A stretch of 22,348 nucleotides of DNA. Origin: a virus. The number at the start of each line of letters is the position of its first letter. Position 1 is the stretch's first letter. Below are positions 15,135 to 22,348 of this stretch, piece after piece. The notes beneath the pieces are model-generated. The model was not told where the DNA came from, searched no databases, and saw only the letters and a list, made by a program, of their open reading frames with translations. A program made the translations under genes and the position numbers. The stretch covers positions 1 through 22,348 of the IMG/VR virus record IMGVR_UViG_3300042945_002748; one strand, 5' to 3'.

Positions 15135-15398
15135 TTAATACCTTACTTGTTTATGATCTCCTTTAGAGTTTCTATAATTTAAAATACCACCAAGATCTTC
15201 AATATTATTTACATCAAAACTTATTAAAGTTTCATAATCATTTAAATTTGCGGTTATATTATTGTAATGGTTTTCTAAAATAGAAGACTCCTCTGAAGAT
15301 GGGTCAGATTCTTCCCTTTTGGGTTTATTGTCTTCGCCTTTTGAAACATTTATTTTTTTAAAGGTTACATTTTTTTGTGTTTTCGTATATATTGTCAT
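15135..15398 (-). CDS. Small acidic protein in fibre region, 87 aa
   Basis: The product has a basic N-terminus (MTIYTKTQKNVTFKKINVS), a strongly charged central stretch (KPKREESDPSSEESS) and an Asn/Asp-rich C-terminus. I recognise no family. The gene starts seven bases after the spike stop codon and ends one base before the next fibre gene start, so it is embedded in the fibre operon. A fibre-attachment or fibre-folding helper is possible by context alone. Confidence 0.6.
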   Translation of the reverse strand: MTIYTKTQKNVTFKKINVSKGEDNKPKREESDPSSEESSILENHYNNITANLNDYETLISFDVNNIEDLGGILNYRNSKGDHKQVRY

Positions 15399-15410
15399 AA
15401 TTTATTATAA
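15397..15410 (-). promoter_or_regulatory. TTATAATAAATTAT box before small acidic gene
   Basis: The 14 bases TTATAATAAATTAT run into the ATG at 15398. The identical 14-mer precedes the portal ATG (20665-20678), and a third copy lies at 12302-12315. Here it includes the spike stop codons. It could be a start-site or promoter signal. Confidence 0.35.
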
Positions 15411-18374
15411 GTTAAAAGAGCCGTTTCCTCCAATACAATCTTTGAAAGTTCCGCTTGCGGTTCCACCATAGCCACCAAATGCATAATCTCCGCCAGTGCA
15501 ATTTTTGAAAATTCCGTTTGCGGTTCCACCATCGCCACCGAATGCGCCATCTCCACCAGTACAATCTTTGAAAGTTCCGCTTGCAGTTCCATTAGATCCG
15601 AATACGCCATCTCCACCAGTACAATCTTTGAAAGTTCCACTTGCAGTATAACCAAATGCATAATTTCCACTAGTACAATTTTCGAAAGTTCCACTTGCAT
15701 CATAGCCGAATGCGCCGTCTCCACCAGTACAATCTTTGAAAGTTCCGCTTGCGGTTCCAATATCCCCGCCAAACGCATAATCTCCACCAGTACAATTTTC
15801 GAAAGTTCCACTTGCGGTTCCATAGCCACCAAATGCATAATCTCCGCCAGTACAATTTTCGAAAGTTCCACTTGCGGTTCCATAGCCACCAAATGCGCCA
15901 TCTCCACCAGTACAATTTTTGAAAATTCCGCTTGCGGTTCCACTATCGCCACCGAATGCGTAATCTCCACCAGTACAATTTTCGAAAGTTCCGCTTGCGG
16001 TTCCAATACCCCCGCCAAATGCGGCATATGTACCAATGCAATCTTTGAAAGTTCCGCTTGCGGTTCCAAGATCCCCGCCAAATGCGGCATATGTACCAAT
16101 GCAATTTTCGAAAGTTCCGCTTGCGGTTCCAAGACCCCCACCAAATGCATAATCTCCACCAGTACAATCTTTGAAAGTTCCGCTTGCGGTTCCAAGACCC
16201 CCACCAAATGCATAATCTCCACCAGTACAATCTTTGAAAGTTCCACTTGCGGTTCCATAGCCACCAAATGCGCTATATCCACCAGTACAATTTTCGAAAG
16301 TTCCACTTGCAGTATAACCAAATGCATAATTTCCACCAGTACAATCTTTGAAAGTTCCGCTTGCGGTTCCAAGATCCCCGCCAAATGCGGCATATGTACC
16401 AATGCAATTTTTGAAAATTCCGTTTGCGGTTCCACCATCGCCACCGAATGCGTAATCTCCACCAGTACAATTTTTGAAAATTCCGCTTGCGGTTCCACCA
16501 TCGCCACCGAATGCGTAATCTCCACCAGTGCAATCTTCGAAAGTTCCGCTTGCGGACCCAGTGGCCCCGAAAGCAAAATCCCCACTAGTGCAATTTTTAA
16601 AAGTTCCCGAATACTCTATGGATAAACGCATCGACCAAATATTAACGCTTCCAATTAAATTTATATTCTCTAAATATGTATTATTTAAATTAGAACTGGG
16701 AAAATATGCGGCCGGATCTGATGCGGCATAGTTTTTAATATAAGTATTATCTACATTTTCTATTGTTAAATTATATAACTTAACATTGTTTGCAGTTTGT
16801 TGGATAGTGCCCCTATTTGTTATCCCAATATCGCTTTTGATATGATGTTTGCTTCTATCTGGAGTGGAACCAATAATATCAATATATTGAGTATCGAGAG
16901 TTAAACTTTGCGTCCCAAGATCATAAATCGCCGGTGGTAAAATAATTGCTAACCTATTTGTCGCAGAAAGTGCGCTACCATTAGGTAATGTTGTTTTTGC
17001 TTTAGCATAAGCTGCTAATAAATTTGTTCCATTAGTCATAGGATTATCAGTTACTGGAACAGTAATATAATTAGCAGTTGAAAGTGCGGAAGTTTCATTT
17101 TGAAATAGTACGCCAGAACTTCCTAAAAATAATCTATTATCACGAGCTTCTAATCTTATTTCATTGTTAACGCCAAAATTTCCAGAAACATTAACAGATG
17201 GTAATAAGCCGCCACCCCCTACATATCTTATAATAAATCTATCATATTCTCTAGGTAAGAACCCAGAAACAGAAATGGTTTCTGGACCAACATTAACAAA
17301 AGCCGCTTTAAAAGGTGTATTACCAGAATATAAATTAAAAGATATTCTATTAGATAAATCATTTTTATTTGGAATAGCTTCCCAGGTTACATTGCTGCCG
17401 CCGCCAGCAGGTTGATTAATGGTAACTACAGTATAACTACCATTACTTAATTTTATACTTCGACTATCATCAGAAGGATTGATTGGCGCTAAATTCCATC
17501 CTGTAAATAAGAAACCAGTTGGCCCAAAGTTAAAGAACTGATTACTAGTAAAATTATAAGGTGTTCCCGTCGCTCTAAAATTTCTTATAAAATCAACGCT
17601 GTCAACATGAGTTGTATTTACGAAAGTTTTAACGCCACTGATTGTTTGATCGCCAGTTTTATAAACGGCGCTACTTGAAACTAAGTCAAGCTCATTACTT
17701 AAAACGAATCCAGTCCCATTAACAAGTGGGCGCTCACTAAACATTTTTAAACCAATAATAGATTGAGTTCCAGTTTGTGTCCAAACGTATCTATCATCTA
17801 ATGGTAAACTAGTAGATGGTGTTCTTTCTGTAAACAAATACTCGTCAACAGGTTGAAATGAAATAGTATTATTTAATAAAGTAAATTCTAGTTGGCGATT
17901 TTTAGATCCTTCTTGTACGGTTGAATATAAAATTTTCGGAACAATCGTTAATGGGGGTGTTGGTGCTGAGAGTCCGCTCGCGTATATATTCAAAGTCGTG
18001 CGCGCTAACCCTATAAACTGAAAAACATATTTTGACCCGATTGCTGTTTTAGTCTGTTGTTCTAAATAAATATTACCAGTCCCGCCATAACAATTGAGAT
18101 ATAAAATATAATTATCATTCGAACCAGTTAAATAATAATTTTTTAATCCGAATTGCGATTCTTGTATACTATTTTCTTTTGGAATTTGATTTTGCAAATG
18201 TCCGCTAGTAGCAACAATACTAACATTTTCAACATTGCTTAAACCAATAGTATTTTTATCAACAATAACATTACCAGTTTCACCATTAACCGAAAGAACT
18301 TGATCAAATTCTGCGACTTGAACAAGAATATCATTCGAGTCTTCGTTTACATTAATATAAATTTCATCAGACAT
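15405..18374 (-). CDS. Tailspike/receptor-binding fibre with beta-helix and repeat array, 989 aa
   Basis: This protein probably recognises or degrades a host surface glycan. The N-terminus carries VLSVNGETGNVIV (residues ~26-38), a widespread fibre motif that may mark attachment. Residues ~195-250 contain stalk modules (LVNGTGFVLSNE, TGDQTISGVKTF) shared with the fibre gene at 14675. Residues ~433-588 look like a pectate-lyase-like parallel beta-helix entry (IILPPAIYDLGTQSLTLDTQ). Residues 589-989 are 20 rungs of 18, 20 or 21 residues with consensus SGTFKDCTGGDYAFGGDGGTA. The next gene starts seven bases after its stop. I see no clear catalytic residues, so binding without depolymerase activity is possible. 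Spike identity is well supported; the substrate is unknown. Confidence 0.85.
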   Translation of the reverse strand: MSDEIYINVNEDSNDILVQVAEFDQVLSVNGETGNVIVDKNTIGLSNVENVSIVATSGHLQNQIPKENSIQESQFGLKNYYLTGSNDNYILYLNCYGGTGNIYLEQQTKTAIGSKYVFQFIGLARTTLNIYASGLSAPTPPLTIVPKILYSTVQEGSKNRQLEFTLLNNTISFQPVDEYLFTERTPSTSLPLDDRYVWTQTGTQSIIGLKMFSERPLVNGTGFVLSNELDLVSSSAVYKTGDQTISGVKTFVNTTHVDSVDFIRNFRATGTPYNFTSNQFFNFGPTGFLFTGWNLAPINPSDDSRSIKLSNGSYTVVTINQPAGGGSNVTWEAIPNKNDLSNRISFNLYSGNTPFKAAFVNVGPETISVSGFLPREYDRFIIRYVGGGGLLPSVNVSGNFGVNNEIRLEARDNRLFLGSSGVLFQNETSALSTANYITVPVTDNPMTNGTNLLAAYAKAKTTLPNGSALSATNRLAIILPPAIYDLGTQSLTLDTQYIDIIGSTPDRSKHHIKSDIGITNRGTIQQTANNVKLYNLTIENVDNTYIKNYAASDPAAYFPSSNLNNTYLENINLIGSVNIWSMRLSIEYSGTFKNCTSGDFAFGATGSASGTFEDCTGGDYAFGGDGGTASGIFKNCTGGDYAFGGDGGTANGIFKNCIGTYAAFGGDLGTASGTFKDCTGGNYAFGYTASGTFENCTGGYSAFGGYGTASGTFKDCTGGDYAFGGGLGTASGTFKDCTGGDYAFGGGLGTASGTFENCIGTYAAFGGDLGTASGTFKDCIGTYAAFGGGIGTASGTFENCTGGDYAFGGDSGTASGIFKNCTGGDGAFGGYGTASGTFENCTGGDYAFGGYGTASGTFENCTGGDYAFGGDIGTASGTFKDCTGGDGAFGYDASGTFENCTSGNYAFGYTASGTFKDCTGGDGVFGSNGTASGTFKDCTGGDGAFGGDGGTANGIFKNCTGGDYAFGGYGGTASGTFKDCIGGNGSFNL
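15408..16610. repeat. In-frame tandem array of 20 units (54, 60 or 63 bp)
   Basis: The last 401 codons of the spike gene form 20 imperfect tandem units, mostly 63 bp, with 60-bp and 54-bp variants. Units 7 and 8 (around 16130-16245) are almost base-for-base identical. Two rung types alternate irregularly: CTGGDYAFGG and CIGTYAAFGG (units 4, 9 and 10). All length changes are multiples of three. It is protein-coding and not a CRISPR: there are no unique spacers. Confidence 0.95.
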
Positions 18375-18378
18375 ATTT

Positions 18379-18726
18379 TTATAAATCTGTTATATCTCCT
18401 TCTATAGGAAACTTTCCTTTGACATATGTTCTTGTTTTATTTCCGGAACTGAGTTGCAAATCAAAATTATAAATACCAGGAAAAATTTTCATACAATCAC
18501 CATTTTTGGGCAATAAAGTTACTTTATTGCCACTAATTGTCATTGAGCTATCTGTTGTGTACCAACCAATTACCGTATTAGAACTTTCAAATTTTTTAAC
18601 TTGTAACGCTCCAGTATAATTATGAAAACTTATACCGCTACCGCTATTATTTAAAAAATAAAAAGATATTGGGCCATAAGTATCGCCTCTATAACCAGTT
18701 GGTAAATTATAATTTCCAGGAACCAT
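18379..18726 (-). CDS. Ig-like baseplate/fibre adaptor candidate, 115 aa
   Basis: The protein reads as a small beta-sandwich: GYRGDTYGPISFYFLNNSGS, then NYTGALQVKKFESSNTVIGW, then MTISGNKVTLLPKNGD, then GIYNFDLQLSSGNKTRTYVK and a final FPIEGDITDL. This order (R-G-D-T near the start, an I-F strand, a T-G-A strand, G-x-Y-x-x-D-L-Q-L, and G-x-F-x-I at the end) is typical of short phage proteins related to BppU N-terminal-like domains. It lies four bases before the spike gene, so it may link the spike to the tail tip. The start is ATG at 18726; the leader has TTAGTGTAA eight bases upstream and no good Shine-Dalgarno. Confidence 0.65.
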   Translation of the reverse strand: MVPGNYNLPTGYRGDTYGPISFYFLNNSGSGISFHNYTGALQVKKFESSNTVIGWYTTDSSMTISGNKVTLLPKNGDCMKIFPGIYNFDLQLSSGNKTRTYVKGKFPIEGDITDL

Positions 18727-18734
18727 AGGATACT

Positions 18735-18743
18735 TTACACTAA
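18735..18743 (-). promoter_or_regulatory. TTAGTGTAA box after portal gene
   Basis: This is an exact copy of the nine-base box seen before the tape measure and portal genes. It lies in the 38-base gap after the portal stop codon, eight bases before the next ATG. Function unknown. Confidence 0.3.
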
Positions 18744-18764
18744 ATAATTAATTATATTAATAAT

Positions 18765-20666
18765 TTATATTTTACTGTGATAAAGTAAAATAGCTGTTTT
18801 GTAATCTAAACCAAACTCTTCAGCAATTTTATTTATTTCTTGCATATTGACATTATATTGGACTGGTTTATTAATATAATCGGTAATCTTATTTATCCAA
18901 TCTTTAGGGTTTTCATTTGTTGCGATTGTCTCTGCAACAGTTTGAATAATTTCTTTTTGTTCTTTAGTTAGTCTTTTACGATCAAATTTTTCTTTTAAAG
19001 AATTTTCAATTGATTCTATTAAATTATCAAATTTGGCTAAATTTTTAGCAACTAAATCTGCATTAATTTTAGATTTATCTTCAGAAGCTTGAACTGTAGG
19101 CGTTGATCTCGGAGCTTTATTTGCTTGAGGAGCGTCTGTACCAGATGGGCGCCCAACAGGTTGTTGTTGAGGTTTATTTAAAAGAGGTTGATATAAGCCA
19201 TCTTCTTGAAGAGTTTTAAATTGTTCTTGCGATTTAATACTTTCTTCCGGAAGAGGTAAGCGCCCAGTATCAATAGCTGTGATTCCCTCTTCTGGAGTTA
19301 ATACTCCTAATTCAATTAATCTGGAATAAATACGAGTTAAGTTTGTATCATTTTTAAAATCCGCATCTTTAAAACGTGCTGTTGGTAAATTTTTAAATCC
19401 AAGATTTTTACCGATTTTTTTCATTTCTGGAAGTAAAAAATCATTCATGAATGTCTCACGTGCATGTTTTAAACGAGAAAGAAATACTTCAATTTTAGTA
19501 TTAGTATTAGCATATTTTTCTTCACCAAAAAGAACATTATTAAGACCGTAACGAATATCACGATCTACAACTTCATATTTTTTAGGATCTAAAATATTAC
19601 TAATTTCAGGAATAATAAATTTAATATCTGTCGTATAATCACTAACTAAAATTCTACCAACACTTTCGTTTTCAAAAATTTTTCTTAATGTTCCGATTTG
19701 TTCTTTGGTCGGCATACCAACTTCATCATTTCCCATTGTAACCAATAGGACTGCTTGCTGTATAGTACGGCTGATTGCCATATCCATATTTTTAAGTTCC
19801 TGCTTCCAGTTAATATCTTCGAGAACTGGGAAGCCCATTGGGACACTGAATGGTTCATAATCTTGTTTTTTATAAAAAACTGGTATAAATTTATCTGACT
19901 CTAGTTCAAAAACCATGTATTGATTTGTTGGTGTTATATTGCTTGTATTTTTTATATCTTTTAAATTTTTTACACGCTGAGCCAATTGTCGATCTTGTTC
20001 ATTATCTGGGTTTACTAAAACCTTCATTTCAAAATCATTTAAAACTTTAACATATTGAGGAGTAATAAATGAAGCTGATCCGATAGCTTGAATATCAGCA
20101 GGGTTTAACATGATATACCTAACTGGAATTTCCCCAGTCCTTGCTTCTGTTGTGATTAAGTCCGATAAAACACGCATATCTTGTTTTGTAAATTCAGCAT
20201 TTAATTTATAAAGAAAAACATTTCCGCTACGGAAAAACTCACGGAAAAACATATCTTGTAAACGCCATAAATTAATTCTATCACCCCATGCTTGAAAGAA
20301 TTTCCTTGACTGCTCGCTTCCACCGGTAAAATAAACTGGAGAGCAACTAAATTCAGTCATTAAATCAATAGTATTCCTAAATATTGAAAAGTTATAATAG
20401 GCTTTTTGACATAAAATAATAGTATCTTTAACACTAATATTAGAAGTATACTTTCCGTACCCACCACCATAAATAAAAGGAATAACTCCACCCTCAATAT
20501 TTTTATATTTATCTGTTCTTGAAATAGTAGACGCTCGATTTCTTCTTACAGAAGTATTAACCTCTCCACGACTTGCTTTTAACTCTATAGTGTCTTTTGA
20601 CTTTATAGATCCTTCTATTACCTGTGGTTCTGGAAATTTAATATTTTTATTATTATTTCGTGCCAT
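18765..20666 (-). CDS. Portal protein, 633 aa
   Basis: This is the probable dodecameric portal at the capsid vertex. It directly follows the large terminase gene. Residues ~60-170 show the portal wing/clip pattern: GVIPFIYGGGYGKYTSNISV, FSIFRNTIDLMTEFSCSPVY, then FFREFFRSGNVFLYKLNAEF. The middle includes MLNPADIQAIGSASFITPQY and a region around VPMGFPVLEDINWKQELKNM that leads to the stem helices. A long C-terminal extension (~480-633) has a Gln/Pro-rich linker (NKPQQQPVGRPSGTDAPQ) and then charged helices. Terminase-portal order and these patterns make the call firm. The start is ATG at 20666, preceded by TTATAATAAATT and no Shine-Dalgarno. Confidence 0.9.
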   Translation of the reverse strand: MARNNNKNIKFPEPQVIEGSIKSKDTIELKASRGEVNTSVRRNRASTISRTDKYKNIEGGVIPFIYGGGYGKYTSNISVKDTIILCQKAYYNFSIFRNTIDLMTEFSCSPVYFTGGSEQSRKFFQAWGDRINLWRLQDMFFREFFRSGNVFLYKLNAEFTKQDMRVLSDLITTEARTGEIPVRYIMLNPADIQAIGSASFITPQYVKVLNDFEMKVLVNPDNEQDRQLAQRVKNLKDIKNTSNITPTNQYMVFELESDKFIPVFYKKQDYEPFSVPMGFPVLEDINWKQELKNMDMAISRTIQQAVLLVTMGNDEVGMPTKEQIGTLRKIFENESVGRILVSDYTTDIKFIIPEISNILDPKKYEVVDRDIRYGLNNVLFGEEKYANTNTKIEVFLSRLKHARETFMNDFLLPEMKKIGKNLGFKNLPTARFKDADFKNDTNLTRIYSRLIELGVLTPEEGITAIDTGRLPLPEESIKSQEQFKTLQEDGLYQPLLNKPQQQPVGRPSGTDAPQANKAPRSTPTVQASEDKSKINADLVAKNLAKFDNLIESIENSLKEKFDRKRLTKEQKEIIQTVAETIATNENPKDWINKITDYINKPVQYNVNMQEINKIAEEFGLDYKTAILLYHSKI

Positions 20667-20668
20667 AA

Positions 20669-20678
20669 TTTATTATAA
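20669..20678 (-). promoter_or_regulatory. TTATAATAAA box before portal gene
   Basis: The minus strand carries TTATAATAAA two bases before the portal ATG. Unlike the copy at 15401-15410, it does not depend on the upstream stop codon, which is at 20709. A TTAGTGTAA box lies seven bases further upstream. Candidate phage promoter with a near-leaderless message, by inference. Confidence 0.4.
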
Positions 20679-20685
20679 CAGGTTA

Positions 20686-20694
20686 TTACACTAA
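20686..20694 (-). promoter_or_regulatory. TTAGTGTAA box before portal gene
   Basis: This is an exact copy of the box at 2554-2562 and 18735-18743. It is in the 42-base gap between terminase and portal genes, 19 bases from the portal ATG. It may act together with the TTATAATAAA box next to it. Confidence 0.35.
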
Positions 20695-20708
20695 AATCTT
20701 ATATTTTA

Positions 20709-22348
20709 TTAGATTAATTCTGCGACAAACTCTGTATTTTTCTTTGCAAAATTTTCTGGAGCCATTATATCAAAATAAGCTTTAACCCCCCAGTTTCCTA
20801 ACATAAGAGTAGTATAGTTATCTTTTCTAGCTCTATTTATACTTGTAGATTTTCTTAAATGTGATGGCAAATCAAAACTTTGGGTACCCCTAGATGTTGT
20901 GGTTACTTCAACATTAGCACATTGATCTTTCGTATCTTGAACAATGAAGTCCTGCTCTTCTATAAATTCGCGGACTGTCAATTTTTTTGTTTCATATTCG
21001 TTATCCGCTTTTTCTCCAATACCTCTAGGATATATATACTCCATCGGAAGATTCATTGTAAAAATATTTTCTAAAATATCAGGATGGTTGCTCGCGCGCG
21101 AGGCAAACCATATTTTTTTATGATCAATACAAGTTTGTAAATAAGAATTCGCGCGACCCAAAAAGAAGCTTGTAAAATATTGTTTAATACATATATTGCC
21201 AAAATCTTTATTATATTGACGAGCGCAATCTTTTAACATTTTTGTATAATCTTCATTTTCTTTATCAGAATCAAAATCTACAAAGCCAACTTTACGATTC
21301 ATGTCTTTAAAAAACTGAGAATTATTTACTGCATCTATAAAAGTATCCGCACCCGCATGGTCAATAATAATCAAGGCAATATTAAAATTTTTATATAAAT
21401 AATAAAAATATTTTATATGATCTTGTAATGATGACCCCGCAGCTTGGTATCCATGAACTAACACGCCTTGTTTTTTTTCTTCATCCAACTCAATCACACT
21501 CATGGCAAAATAGTCAGCAACTTTAGAAGACGAAAAGTTCGGGTCAATTGCTAAAATATATTTTTTATCACTATCACCAATTACCTTAGTAGTTGGATAT
21601 TCTCCATCTGAAATCGTACATTCATGCATTTTTTTAGGTGAAAAATAACTATCCCCACCATCAATAAAACGGGCGCAATATTCACGTAAAAACGAATGGT
21701 GTGAACTCCCACCACTTTTAGCAACTTGGATAGCGCCTTGATCGACCATATGTTGCGGTAAGGCTTCATAACTTAATTGAGAAATAAAATATGTTCCAGG
21801 AAGCTCGCCTTCTTTAGACTCTTGCTCGTCTGGGTGTTCTACTAAATGTGACCATTGCTGATAAACACGAAATAAATGTTCAAAAGTATAGCTTGCTGAA
21901 CTTAAACATAACATTTGAGATGTGTTCTCAAAAATATGCCGATTATCTGGATGTAATAAACCCTTTTTTATTAATTCTTCTTCTAATTTTCTAATACGAA
22001 TACGTTCGCCTACGTCTCTTGGGGAGCTTAAGAATGGAATAAGAACATTGTCAATAATATCTGGAGGTAAAAGTAAAAACTCGTCCAAAATAAGTACATT
22101 AGCGCGGATACCACGAATCTTTTCTCCAGTTAATGGAATAGCTGTAATACTACCACCATTAATTTGCCATTCGTATTGGTCATTTCGTTTACTTTTTAAA
22201 CCAAAACATTGTCTCGCTAAAGCCGCGCCTGGAGACATTAAAAATTTTTCAATTTCATTAAAAACACGGCGACTAGTACGAAAGTTAATAGACGCAATAA
22301 GTATTTTAGTCCCAGGCTCTAATATACATTTAAGAATACAATAGATTG
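20709..22348 (-). CDS. Terminase large subunit, N-terminus beyond right edge
   Basis: This is the ATPase/nuclease motor that packages phage DNA. The first in-window ATG (22238) is not the true start: the frame stays open to the edge and the 36 extra residues (for example EPGTKILIASINFRTSRRVF) fit terminase sequence. Walker A is therefore outside the window. Walker B is VLILDE (about 22080-22097), preceded by the usual IPLTGEKIRGIRAN segment. LCLSSASYTF resembles the coupling motif III. The RNase H-like nuclease begins with YILAIDPNFSSS (Asp at 21543-21545), and LIIIDHAGADTF supplies another acidic position. The gene is immediately upstream of the portal gene. Function is confident; the packaging type (cos or pac) is not readable here. 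Confidence 0.95.
   Translation of the reverse strand, partial: IYCILKCILEPGTKILIASINFRTSRRVFNEIEKFLMSPGAALARQCFGLKSKRNDQYEWQINGGSITAIPLTGEKIRGIRANVLILDEFLLLPPDIIDNVLIPFLSSPRDVGERIRIRKLEEELIKKGLLHPDNRHIFENTSQMLCLSSASYTFEHLFRVYQQWSHLVEHPDEQESKEGELPGTYFISQLSYEALPQHMVDQGAIQVAKSGGSSHHSFLREYCARFIDGGDSYFSPKKMHECTISDGEYPTTKVIGDSDKKYILAIDPNFSSSKVADYFAMSVIELDEEKKQGVLVHGYQAAGSSLQDHIKYFYYLYKNFNIALIIIDHAGADTFIDAVNNSQFFKDMNRKVGFVDFDSDKENEDYTKMLKDCARQYNKDFGNICIKQYFTSFFLGRANSYLQTCIDHKKIWFASRASNHPDILENIFTMNLPMEYIYPRGIGEKADNEYETKKLTVREFIEEQDFIVQDTKDQCANVEVTTTSRGTQSFDLPSHLRKSTSINRARKDNYTTLMLGNWGVKAYFDIMAPENFAKKNTEFVAELI

Noticed and set aside
15408-16610. Repeat array as a CRISPR-like locus
   Set aside because: Units are contiguous coding repeats of 54, 60 or 63 bp without distinct spacers, there are no cas genes, and the reading frame is open throughout the spike gene.
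14428-18374. Diversity-generating retroelement variable region in the fibre genes
   Set aside because: No reverse transcriptase, template repeat or adenine-directed variation is visible in the window; the repeats vary by whole units and by changes at many base types.
22236-22238. ATG at 22238 as the terminase start
   Set aside because: The frame is open upstream to the window edge and encodes terminase-like sequence there; the start is outside the window.
7350-22344. Plus-strand reading frames, such as 10527-10802, 12021-12260, 17164-17415 and 21922-22344
   Set aside because: Each is antisense to a well-supported minus-strand gene, has low-complexity or composition-driven sequence, and lacks ribosome binding sites or recognisable domains.
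1-22348. tRNA genes, integrase, attachment sites or transposons
   Set aside because: No cloverleaf-like gap exists between genes, and no recombinase motifs or terminal inverted repeats were seen.

Overview
The window is a continuous block of virion and lysis genes from an uncultured tailed double-stranded DNA bacteriophage (Caudoviricetes). All supported genes lie on the minus strand, so the biological order runs from high to low coordinates. The DNA is AT-rich by eye and very densely packed; no gene-free stretch exceeds about 60 bases. I found no tRNA, integrase, transposase, CRISPR array or replication gene. A lipobox lipoprotein and a Zn-peptidase endolysin point to a Gram-negative host. 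A long tape measure protein, one tube protein and no sheath-sized gene suggest a siphovirus-like tail, but a sheath gene outside the window cannot be excluded.

Layout in transcription order. (1) Packaging: large terminase (20709 to the right edge, N-terminus outside the window) and portal (18765-20666). (2) Host recognition: an Ig-like baseplate or fibre adaptor candidate (18379-18726), a 989-residue tailspike ending in a 20-rung repeat array (15405-18374), a small acidic protein, a short fibre protein with a perfect 76-bp DNA repeat, and an 81-residue fibre or PKD-like remnant. (3) Lysis-like cassette: lipoprotein, coiled-coil membrane protein, a 39-residue single-span peptide (13484-13603), a two-span holin candidate and an M15-type endolysin. 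(4) Head: a probable prohead protease fused to a scaffold-like coiled coil, a decoration-like protein and the major capsid protein, followed by a strong terminator. (5) Connector and tail: an AT-hook/SAP-like protein, adaptor, stopper, tail-completion and terminator candidates, then the tube protein followed by a second strong terminator. (6) Tail assembly: three genes in the tail-chaperone position, then a tape measure protein of at least 840 residues that runs off the left edge.

How the genes work together: terminase and portal package DNA into a protease-matured capsid; connectors join it to a tail whose length is set by the tape measure protein; the spike and fibres bind the host; the lysis genes release progeny. 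Fine functional names for the connector and chaperone genes rest mainly on position.

Most notable: (a) the C-terminal part of the tape measure protein carries an apparent PD-(D/E)XK nuclease-like motif just after two PNFA motifs; (b) the spike contains an array of 18/20/21-residue rungs that looks built by recombination and keeps other frames open; (c) recurring intergenic boxes (TTATAATAAA and TTAGTGTAA) look like a phage-specific promoter or start-site code; (d) receptor-binding and lysis genes sit between portal and head protease.
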